Assembly: GCA_026413225.1 (NCBI GenBank)
Contig: JAPMTP010000076.1
Coordinates: 124,001-188,000 of the forward strand
Length of the DNA: 64,000 nt
Origin: Otis tarda
Lineage: Eukaryota > Chordata > Aves > Otidiformes > Otididae
Direction: 5' to 3'
A program made the position numbers and the translations under genes. Positions 33,648 through 41,412 of this stretch are shown here, in pieces (positions within the stretch are counted from its first letter, which is position 1; every line of letters starts with the position of its first letter). Below the pieces are notes generated by a model. That model worked only from the letters and a program-made list of their open reading frames with translations. It was not told the DNA's origin and did not search any database.

Positions 33648-36336
33648 ACCAGGGCGCCCCCTGAAAAAAAACCCAAAAAAATCACGAACATCGGACCATT
33701 GCTCCCACACCAAAAGTGCCAGCCACTCAAGCTCTTGCTGCTCCTCAGCGGCCATTTTCAGTGCACGTACAGCAGCACAGACATTGGGGCTCCGGGCTTT
33801 CTCTGACGAACAGGGCTTCGACATTTACCACCAGCTGCAGGTGAACGGCCCCTGAAAAACAACCCCAAAAAATCACGAACATCGGACCCTTGCTGTCACA
33901 CCAAAAGTGCCAGCCACTCACGCTCTTGCTGCTCCTCAGCGGCCATTGGCAGCGCACCTACAGCAGCACAGACATTGGGGCTCCGGGCTTTCCCTGACGA
34001 ACAGGGCTTCAACATTTTCCACCAGCTGCACCTGGGCGCCCCCTGAAAAAAAACCCCGAGAAATCAAGAACGTCGGAAGATTGCTCCCACACCAGAAGTG
34101 CCAGCCACTCAAGCTCTTGCTGCTCCTCAGCGGCCATTGGCAGCGCACCTACAGCACCGCAGACATTGGGGCTCCGGGCTTTCACTGACGAACAGGGTTT
34201 CGACGTATACCACGAGCTGCACGTGGGCGCCCCCTGAAAAAAATACTAAAAAAATCACGAACGTCGGACAATTGCTGCCACACCAAAAGTGCCAGCCACT
34301 CAAGCTCTTGCTGCTCCTCAGCGGCCATTGGCAGCGCACCTACAGCAGCACAGACATTGGGGCTCTGGGCTTTCCCTGATGAACAGCGCTTCGACGTTTC
34401 CCACGAGCTGCACGTGGGCGCCCCCTGAAAAAAACCCCGAAAAATCAGAAACGTCGGACCATTGCTCCCACACCAAAAGTGCCAGCCACTCAAGCTCTTG
34501 CTGCTCCTCACCGGCCATTTTCAGTGCACGTACAGCAGCACAGACATTGGGGCTCCGGGCTTTCCCTGACAAACAGGGCTTCGACGATTACCACAAGCTA
34601 CACGTGGGCGCCCCTGGAAAAAAAACCCCGAGAAATCACTAACGTCGGACGATTGCTCCCACACCAGAAGTCCCAGCCACTAACGCTCTTGCTGCTCCTC
34701 AGCGGCCATTGGCAGCGCATCTACAGCATCACAGACATTGGGGCTCCGGGCCTTCCCTGACGAACAGGGCTTCGATGTTTACCACCAGCTGCACAAGGGC
34801 GCCCCCTGAAAAAAAACCAAAAAAATAACGAACGTCGGACCATTGCTCCCACACCTAAAGTGCCAGCCACTTGAGCTCTTGCTGCTCCTCAGGGGCCATT
34901 GGCAGCGCACCTACAGCAGCACAGACATTGGGGCCCCGGGCTTTCCCTGACAAACAGGGCTTCAACATTTACCACCGGCTGCACCAGGGCGCCCCCTGAA
35001 AAAAAAACCAAAAAAATCACGAACGTCGGACGATTGCTCCCACACCAGAAGTGCCAGCCACTCAAGCTCTTGCTGCTCCTCAGCGGCCATTGGCAGCGCA
35101 CCTACCGCAGCACAGACATTGGGGCTCCGGGCTTTCCCTGACGAACAGGGCTTCGACGATTACCACAAGCTACACGTGGGCGCCCCTGGAAAAAAAACCC
35201 AGAAAAATCATGAACGTCGGACGATTGCTCCCACACCAAAAGTGCCAGCCACTCAAGCTCTTGCTGCTCCTCAGCGGCCATTGGCAGCGCACCTACAGCA
35301 GCACAGACATTGGGGCTCCGGGCTTTCTCTGACGAACAGGTCTTCGACATTTACCACCAACTGCACCTGGGCGCCCCCTGAAAAAAAAACCCAAAAAATC
35401 ACGAACATCAGACCATTGCTCCCACACCAAAAGTGCCAGCCACTCAAGCTCTTGCTGCTCCTCAGCGGCCATTGGCAGCGCACCTACAGCACCACAGACA
35501 TTGGGGCTCCGGGCTTTCCCTGACGAACAGGGCTTCGACCTTTAACACCAGCTGCACGTGGGCGCCGCTGGAAAAAAATCCCCGAAAAGTAACAAACGTC
35601 GGACAATTGCTCCCACACCAAAAGTGCCAGCCACTCAAGCTCTTGCTGCTCCTCAGCGGCCACTGGCAGTGCACCTACAGCAGCACAGACATTGGGGCTC
35701 TGGGCTTTCCCTGACGAACAGGGCTTCGACGTTTACCACCAGCTGCACCAGGGCGCCCACTGAAAAAAAACCCCGAAAAATCATGAACGTCGGACGATTG
35801 CTCCCACACCAAAAGTGCCAGCCACTGGAGCTCTTGCTGCTCCTCAGCGGCCATTGGCAGTCCACCTACTGCACCAGAGAACTGGGGCTCCGTTCTTTCC
35901 CTGGCGAACAGGGCTTCGACGTTTACCACCAGCTGCACCTGGGCACCCCCTGAAGGCGCCTCCTAAAGAAAAACCCTGAAAAATCACAAACGTCGGACGA
36001 TTGCTCCCACACCACAAGTGCCAGCCACTCAAGCTCTTGCTGCTCCTCAGCGGCCATTGGCAGCGCACCTACAGCAGCACAGACATTGGGGCTCGGGGCT
36101 TTCCCTGACAAACAGGTGTGGGGTAACGTTAGCAGGGCTGCATGTATGCAGGAGGGGCAGTCCGCAGTTATTCACGCGTTAGGCGCGGATAGGTCCATGG
36201 GCGCAGGGGGCAGGTGCGTCCACGTACGTGGTGGGCACGGATAAGTCCATGGGTGCAGGTGCAGGTGCGTGGCGGGCACGGATAAATTCATGGGCTCAGG
36301 GGGCTAGTGCGTTCGCGTGCGTGGCGGGTGTACGGG

Positions 36337-36343
36337 TATTTAA
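36337..36343 (+). promoter_or_regulatory. TATA-like promoter element of the ERV2 5' LTR
   Basis: TATTTAA in the context CGGGTATTTAACCC, just downstream of the tandem U3 repeats. It is missing from the deleted 3' LTR. Confidence 0.7.
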
Positions 36344-36359
36344 CCCTTTGTTGCGCAGC

Positions 36360-36365
36360 ATTAAA
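36360..36365 (+). terminator. Possible polyadenylation signal of the ERV2 5' LTR
   Basis: ATTAAA in the context GCAGCATTAAATTGAAGG, about 20 bp after the TATA-like element. This gives a very short R region as in avian alpharetroviruses. Inferred from position only. Confidence 0.55.
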
Positions 36366-36466
36366 TTGAAGGCTTGGCTTGACGGTATCCGTGTGATGCC
36401 CTGCTTTCCCCGGAGCGGGGCTCCGGTGCGTGCGGGGTAGGTTAGCTGTCAAGAGAAGCCTGCAAG

Positions 36467-36484
36467 TGGTGACCCCGACGTGTG
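36467..36484 (+). other. ERV2 primer-binding site, tRNA-Trp type
   Basis: TGGTGACCCCGACGTGTG lies two bases after the 5' LTR. The first 16 bases match the complement of the tRNA-Trp 3' end used by avian sarcoma/leukosis viruses, so the element belongs to that primer class. Confidence 0.85.
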
Positions 36485-36544
36485 ACTGGTCCGGACGGTT
36501 TTGAGCTGGGGCCGCGTGGCGGTCGTGCCTGCCCTGCTGTTAAG

Positions 36545-37649
36545 ATGGCATCCATCTCTGATACAGTGAAGGTATTAAAGGCGCTGGGTAAAGATGTGAA
36601 TTGTCCGGTGCATAGGGCACCGTTGACGGAGTTCATCCTATGGATGCAGAAAAGGGGCTTGATTAACAAGCCGGTAGAGGTGATGGACGTGGCGCGGTTA
36701 CAGGCGGCGGCGAAAGAGTTACTGGAAGAAGGGGGGGTCGGAACGAAGGGTGTGGCGACACGGCTGAAGAAGTTAGGTTCGGTGAAAAAACTGCTGGCTA
36801 AGACTCGAGAGGCGCGCAAAGTGTGGGTTGCGGCTTTAATTGCAGTCAAAGAAGTGGCCCTCGGAAGGGGAGGGGGACGAACGGGGTCGAGACGGCGCGG
36901 AGGGGACAGGGAGTGGCGCTCCGGTGGTCTGCCCGGTTCGGCCGGGAGCCTCTGATGGTGGTAGAGGGGCGATGGAATTTGGGTGTACTCCCCCGTGTAT
37001 CACGCCTTCCTTGCCGGAGGAGCCTGACCCGAAAGAACAACCCCCCAAATACGAGGACACAGAAATGCCCTCTGTCTCTCTTTCTGCCCCATCAGCTCCA
37101 CCGCTTGTAAATTCGCGGAGGGGTGATAATGAGGCGGGAGCCAGTTTCGAGGTGGCGCCCGAGGAGTCGCGGGACGCTGAGCGGGGTCCTAGTGCTTTCC
37201 CGGTGGGGAAAAGAGCCGCGGTCCCCGAGATCAAGGATAAAGCAGCAGGTGATAGAGCCGCGGTCCTCCAGATCAGAACGACGAGAAGCATTGCTTCAAA
37301 GGAACATAAATCAGTTTTAACGAGTCTAACAAAAATGTTAGAAGAACAGAACTGTGCTATTAATAACACTGACCTGAAGAGCTTGTTGACTTGGGTGTCC
37401 GCTCACGTATCAAACGCAAACCTCTGTAATATCTATACAGTGGGCTCCTGGAACACCATAGGTATTAGACTGTGGGACTGTGTAACGCAGGGTGAACCTG
37501 CTGTTCAAAAGTTATTACCGGTGTGGCGTGTAATGTTTGAAGCCTTGAAGAATCACACGCAGAAAGGAGATTCAACAGCACCCGTTACCCCGTCTGTTCC
37601 TTCGTCCATGGAAACAAAGACTAACAGCGAGCTGGAAAAATCCCTTTGA
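36545..37649 (+). pseudogene. ERV2 gag 5' part (matrix, proline-rich linker, start of capsid-side region)
   Basis: The first good ATG after the leader is at 36545 and opens a matrix-like domain with charged helices, ending out of frame at 36955. Near 36850-36940 the frame changes; an overlapping frame (open from 36840) continues to 37649 through a Gly/Glu/Arg-rich stretch, a proline-rich segment with a PPKY late-domain-like motif (around 37044), and a region with TWVSAHVSNANLCNIYTV. The frame ends at 37649; a few further codons are readable in another frame up to about 37705. Major capsid homology region and zinc knuckles are missing. Assignment as Gag rests on position after the primer site, layout and the PPxY motif, not on alignment. 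Confidence 0.75.
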
Positions 37650-37721
37650 TCCAGGTCCCATAGATCCAGAAAAGGAGCCTTCGGTCTTTGGAGCTTCCTT
37701 GTTATAGAGGTGGCGTGTTTG

Positions 37722-37735
37722 TGTGTGTGTGTGTA
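37722..37735. repeat. Short GT microsatellite
   Basis: GTGTGTGTGTGTGT-type run at the point where recognisable ERV2 gag ends and foreign LTR sequence soon begins. Confidence 0.8.
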
Positions 37736-37774
37736 TAAGCATGAAGTAAATGGTGTGAAATAAGGGATGAATAC

Positions 37775-37960
37775 TGTCTTGGTTTTAGCAGGGATGAAGT
37801 TAATTTTCCTCTTAGAAGCTTTGGGTTTTGTATGTGAAGAATGTTGATAAAAATGCTCTGATGATAAGGGTTGTTGTTAATGAGACCAAGGACACTGTCT
37901 GGCTTTCCAAGTCTCGTTAATGAGCAGGTGCAGGAAGCTGAGCCAAAAAAAAAAAAAAAA
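37775..37960 (+). mobile_element. Truncated avian ERVL-like LTR (5' part) ending in a 16-A run
   Basis: Starts TGTCTTGGTTTTAGCAGGG and continues with AAGTTAATTTTCCTCTTAGA, the opening of the same LTR type found complete on the minus strand at 6577-7018. After about 170 bp it stops at GAAGCTGAGCC and is followed by sixteen A residues (37945-37960). No LTR end and no target duplication are visible. It sits between the gag part and env block A of ERV2. Confidence 0.75.
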
Positions 37961-37989
37961 GTGAAAAAAAATTTCTGGAAACAGGTAAT

Positions 37990-38339
37990 TGGGAAGGACC
38001 ATTCCCTCTTATGACGTGGGGGAAAGGATATGCTTGTGTCTCTACAGGAGCAGTGAACAAGTGGATCCCTGCACGATGGGTACGACCAGCGCTCCAAGCT
38101 GCCTTGCGTTCGTCGGATTGTTAACAACCTGTGTGGCAGCTCCATGGACATCAGTTACGGAAAGAACAAATGTGTGGGTAATTATGGTTAATGCCACAGG
38201 ACAGGACATCATTTGTTTGTCTATATCATCTTCAAATAAGCCTTTCAGAACATGCTTGGTCAATCCGCCAGATCAGATAGCGGTAGGACGACAATTCTGT
38301 GTAAAACAACAGCAGCCGCGAGTGCTGAGTGCTAAATAA
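37990..38339 (+). pseudogene. ERV2 block A: integrase C-terminus and env N-terminus
   Basis: At about 37995-38090 the frames encode a segment with TWGKGYACVSTG and WIPARWV, the C-terminal DNA-binding region of an alpha/betaretroviral integrase, with a likely env splice acceptor (TCTCTACAG, 38039-38047). Overlapping it, an ATG at 38076 starts an envelope frame with a hydrophobic leader (CLAFVGLLTTCVAAPW), then an N-glycosylation site (NATG) and CLSIS, ending at 38337-38339. The same arrangement recurs at 40530-40830 in block B. The env frame is truncated. Confidence 0.75.
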
Positions 38340-39293
38340 CAAAAGATGGAACTTTTGGGATCCCTAAAGATGTACTTCTGTCTATTTTTTTTTTTTTTTA
38401 ACTATTCAAGAGCTAATGTTTCTAGAGGGGTAATGATTGTAAATGCTTTAAGATCTATACATTGCAACGACACAGTATGACGTAATCATGCGAGCACATA
38501 TCAAAATCCAGACAGCATAAAAGACCTAAATGAAGCATACATAGCATTGAATCTGGTTGCCAAGATAATACAGAGTTTTGGAAACTAAGTAAAATTATTG
38601 CTGCTTCAATCTTTGCACTTGATGTGGCAAGTGCCTAGGCGTTAGCTATGTTAAATAAATTGGGCTTTTGGCTTGCTAAGTAAACACATGCAATTATAAC
38701 AGTACTATTAACACTGTTAATTGATATAGGTTCTATACGCTATACTATTTTACAAAACAGAGCCGCTGTTAGCCTGCAGAGCACATATTTGACAGACCTT
38801 GTTGCATGTGCTGGCCACACATGCAGCAACGTCTGGTCAGGCCTTGTTGTATGCGCTGGCCACGCATGCAGCAACACCTGGTCAGTACTCTTTCACTGAA
38901 TCTGCGGAGGGTATAAACAGAGGTGGCTCGGAGCGAAGGGGAGAGGACGGACCCAGAGCACACTTTATTTACAACAGGGGACGCCCTGAAGGTGCTGCGC
39001 CTGCCTCCTTTCTCTGCTCTGACCCGGCTGATAAACATCCTCCTGCTCGGCGGTGTCTTTGGCGTAGTCGGGTTGGTAACAGAATAGATCAGTAGTAGAT
39101 TTTTATTAGTAGCACAAAATCATGGTTGTCAGGATTTTGATGGGCTTTGCTGCATGAATCTGTCTGATCATTCGGAATCTATTCACAAAAGTATTCAAAA
39201 CTTGCAAAAAGGAGTACAAAACCAGCAACAAAGTGATGATTTTGATATATTCAGAAATCTTTTTGGTGGATTGATAAAAGCTTATTACAAATA
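38340..39293 (+). pseudogene. ERV2 block A: env transmembrane-subunit remnant, split by a solo LTR
   Basis: Frames are broken, but the transmembrane subunit is recognisable. LQNRAA, the conserved segment of retroviral TM ectodomains, is at 38750-38767, followed after the inserted LTR by a CX6CC motif (cysteines in 39127-39153) and the tail SDHSESIHKSIQNLQKGV. A stop follows at 39291-39293. LQNRAA plus CX6CC identifies a gammaretroviral-type TM shared by avian alpharetro-like env genes. Most of the surface subunit between 38340 and 38700 is too decayed to define. Non-functional. Confidence 0.75.
38767..39081 (+). mobile_element. Solo LTR inserted in the ERV2 block A env
   Basis: About 315 bp, TGTTAGCCTGCAG ... 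GGTTGGTAACA, bounded by env TM sequence that is continuous in sense on either side. It contains a tandem pair of ~55-bp units (CTTGTTGCATGTGCTGGCC and CTTGTTGTATGCGCTGGCC), a TATAAA at about 38912 and a GATAAA signal near 39029. No matching target duplication is visible: AGCCGC on the left, GAATAG on the right. The right end could be 39091 instead. It differs from the ERV2 LTR. Confidence 0.65.
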
Positions 39294-39809
39294 GCTGTAG
39301 GATGCTTATTCATTCTTTTTATATATGTATTTTGATCTGTATTCCGTGTGTGTGTTGAAATATGTGCAGACTTTAATAGATAAAGCGTTGAAACAAGCCT
39401 GTTCTCATAAACAAAGAAGAGAGAGATGTGGGTATTTCTTGAGCCAGTACAGTGTCAGTGAAAGCAAACTGACCTTGGGAGAGGGATACAATCATGCTCG
39501 CTGGAAGAAAGCCATGGAATGAGAAGGGAACTTTAAAATACAAGACATTGTTAATGGAATTTATGGCTTGTTTCAACAGAGGCCTGCAAAATTAGTCACT
39601 GGCTTTGTAGATAAGAAAGTTACTGAAGTTATTATGTTTGTAGTAATAGAGAATATCATAATAGAAAATTAGTAGAAAATAGTGAAATTTAGGGGTTTTT
39701 TTTTATATATAGATAAGGTGTCATTAGTAATCTTATTAGCTTGTGTAGGGCATAGCTAGGTGGTTGCTATCCTTAGCTAAAAAATTGTGATACTAGGCAT
39801 TATACTAGG
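39294..39809. other. A/T-rich interval between ERV2 blocks A and B
   Basis: The first 60 bases include a hydrophobic stretch (ILFIYVF near 39312-39335) that may be the membrane anchor of env A. The rest is A/T-rich with short frames and no motif I recognise. It probably joins the decayed end of block A to the integrase of block B. Confidence 0.5.
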
Positions 39810-40640
39810 TATAATCATTCCGTGCTTGGTCACCTGTCTATAAAAGTGATACAGAGAATAATACATCAGAACGCACACGCCATACGACGTCAGTTCCGAC
39901 TGCCCATCTCACACGGTTGGGCTGTAGTGCCAACCTGTCCAGCATGTCAAGCACCTAACCCGAACCAGGCCTTATACTACCCAGGCGTTAACCCCGGAGG
40001 TATGCTCCGAACCAGGTACGACAACTAGATATCACAGACTATGTGATATTTGGCTGTTTCAAATACATTCATGTTGTGATCGACACTTGCTCCCGAGCTC
40101 TCTTCGTGTGTCTATTCATGACATCCATAACACAAAATCCATCCTGCACCAGAGCTGGGCTTTTATTTGCCTAGGGTACCTCAGAAAATAAAGACTGACC
40201 GTGGGCCGTCACAGGTATCTCACCACTTCCTGCAGACGTGGGGAGTCCGCCATACGTTTGGCATTCCTCTGAACAGCACCAAGCAAGTGATTGTAGAACG
40301 CGCACACAAAACCCTGAAAGCACAGCTAATCTGCTTAAGAGAGGGGGAAAGAGGGGTTCTCCGGGGGTCTTGGTCGGTGAAGCGCTTGTGGTACTGAATC
40401 ATATGTCCTTCGCTAACCCCCAATCTGTTTCCCCTATCCAAAACCATTTTTCCTCACGTCAGCCGCTGTTTGGGGGCAAGGCACTCCCAAAGGTCTGGTT
40501 CTGCCTGCCAGAAAACCCACGTTGGGAAGGTCCCGCTGATTTGCTAACATGGGGACAAGGGTATGCTTGTATCTCCACAGGTGCGGGGACCCGATGGATC
40601 CCAGCCTGGTTGGTACAGCTGTGGCTGGAGGATCAGCAGG
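39810..40640 (+). pseudogene. ERV2 block B: integrase remnant
   Basis: From about 39810 a frame shows the zinc-binding region (GHLS, then CPAC near 39935) and stops at 40026. The catalytic core resumes at about 40167 with KTDRGPSQ (second catalytic aspartate) and VERAHKTLK (catalytic glutamate), with 32 residues between instead of the usual 35, so a small deletion is likely. The C-terminal DNA-binding region is at 40530-40620 (TWGQGYACISTG, TRWIPAW). The first aspartate region around 40030-40160 is broken by stops. The motifs are those of alpha/betaretroviral integrase. Confidence 0.85.
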
Positions 40641-41221
40641 GTAACCGAGCGGCGTGGCACTCTCCAGCTCATCCTAGTGGGATTGATCCTGATTGTGAGT
40701 CTTCCAATGCAAGTGATAACGACTAACTTTTGGGAGCAATTCACGCATTACACCAACTCTACTCAGGTTTGCATAGCGCGTGGCCTGTTGGGCTCTTGGG
40801 AATGCCAACTGCACAGCCCTCGCCATATCTGAACTGGCGACTGCTTTAGCAGCACACGATGAAGGACTGAGACAAATGAACTTGGCATTAGATTATGCCC
40901 TTGCGAGGCCTGGCATCAGTTGCAGCGACCTAGAGGGAGTCCTAGGTCTCCAGGGTTACTGCTGTTTGGACTTCAGCAAGAACGCCTCCTCGGCCTCGGA
41001 GAAGACGCGTGCGCATGCTGCCCAGTTGGTATTCAACGTCAAAGCCCTAAAAGGACTGGGGGTAGTTTCCAGACCTGTTTGGTTTACCTAGATGGCTAAG
41101 AAATATTGTGTCTATAAGTCTGATAATCCTAGCAGTTGCTTTGATAATGCTTTATTTGTATCTGTTACTGTTACGTTTCGTGCATGCTATGATTGAGGGG
41201 TTACTAGGCAACTATTCGTAA
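40563..41221 (+). pseudogene. ERV2 block B: env with internal deletion
   Basis: The frame from 40563 overlaps the integrase end and includes a strong hydrophobic leader (LILVGLILIVSLPMQV) and a TNST glycosylation site, stopping at about 40830. A splice acceptor (TCTCCACAG) at 40572-40580 lies just before it. A second frame (40780-41091) carries a helical, transmembrane-ectodomain-like segment (ALAAHDEGLRQMNLALDYAL) with a nearby cysteine pair (YCCLDF). In a third frame, 41084-41221 encodes the membrane anchor (IVSISLIILAVALIMLYLYL) and a short tail. Surface-subunit sequence between leader and ectodomain is missing. Non-functional. Confidence 0.75.
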
Positions 41222-41282
41222 TCAACTATGTTATAGAGGCATCCGCCTCAGGGTACCAGCCATTAGACTAGAATGATTTAGC

Positions 41283-41297
41283 ATAGAGGGGGGGAAT
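41283..41297 (+). other. ERV2 polypurine tract
   Basis: ATAGAGGGGGGGAAT directly before the TG of the 3' LTR; it primes plus-strand synthesis in retroviruses and marks the LTR start. Confidence 0.85.
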
Positions 41298-41412
41298 TGT
41301 GGGGTAACGTTAGCAGGGCTGCATGTATGCAGGAGGGGCAGTCTGCAGTGATTCACGCGCTAGCGGGGCTCCGGTGCGTGCGGGGTAGGTTAGCTGGCAA
41401 GAGAAGCCTGCA
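41298..41412 (+). repeat. ERV2 3' LTR, internally deleted
   Basis: Only 115 bp against 348 bp for the 5' LTR. The first ~62 bp and last ~53 bp match the 5' copy with about four differences; the ~233 bp between TTCACGCG and AGCGGGGCTCCGG is gone. The lost part contains all three U3 repeats, the TATA-like element and the ATTAAA signal. Followed by the target copy AACAGG at 41413-41418. Confidence 0.92.

Larger units (their letters stand above)
27119..36116 (+). repeat. 191-bp satellite, plus orientation (about 47 monomers)
   Basis: Core-type monomers (GAACAGGGCTTCGACG, CACCAGCTGCACGTGGGCGC, a CCCCTGAAAAAAAACCC A-tract, GTGCCAGCCACTCAAGCTC) in head-to-tail order, 191-192 bp apart (for example 33907, 34098, 34289). 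Two local duplications are listed separately. The block ends at the 6-bp target site AACAGG (36111-36116) of ERV2 and resumes after it at 41413. Confidence 0.97.
36117..36464 (+). repeat. ERV2 5' LTR
   Basis: 348 bp, TG...CA, followed two bases later by the primer-binding site. The U3 region contains three imperfect tandem units of about 41-52 bp (36183-36234, 36235-36275, 36276-36327), each beginning GCGCGGATA or GCACGGATA and rich in CGTG. Such tandem U3 repeats often act as enhancers in retroviruses. TATTTAA at 36337-36343 and ATTAAA at 36360-36365 are the likely promoter and polyadenylation signals. Confidence 0.92.
36117..41412 (+). mobile_element. ERV2: mosaic alpha/betaretrovirus-like ERV inserted in satellite
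   Basis: Bounded by LTRs starting TGTGGGGTAACG and ending AGAAGCCTGCA and by identical 6-bp target copies AACAGG (36111-36116 and 41413-41418); 6 bp is the usual duplication for alpha- and betaretroviruses. A primer-binding site matching tRNA-Trp follows the 5' LTR. The interior holds a 5' gag part, then an integrase-end/env block (A), then a second integrase/env block (B), then the 3' LTR. Most of capsid, nucleocapsid, protease and RT are absent. The interior carries two LTR insertions or fragments. It looks like a recombinant of two related elements and is not autonomous. Confidence 0.93.

Noticed and set aside
38799-39095. 98-codon frame with CysHis-like repeats (HAAT...)
   Set aside because: It is the tandem ~55-bp unit of the inserted solo LTR translated; not a zinc-finger gene.
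40563-40832. Stand-alone small secreted protein with a signal peptide
   Set aside because: The hydrophobic leader overlaps the integrase end exactly where retroviral env begins, with a splice acceptor; it is the env N-terminus.
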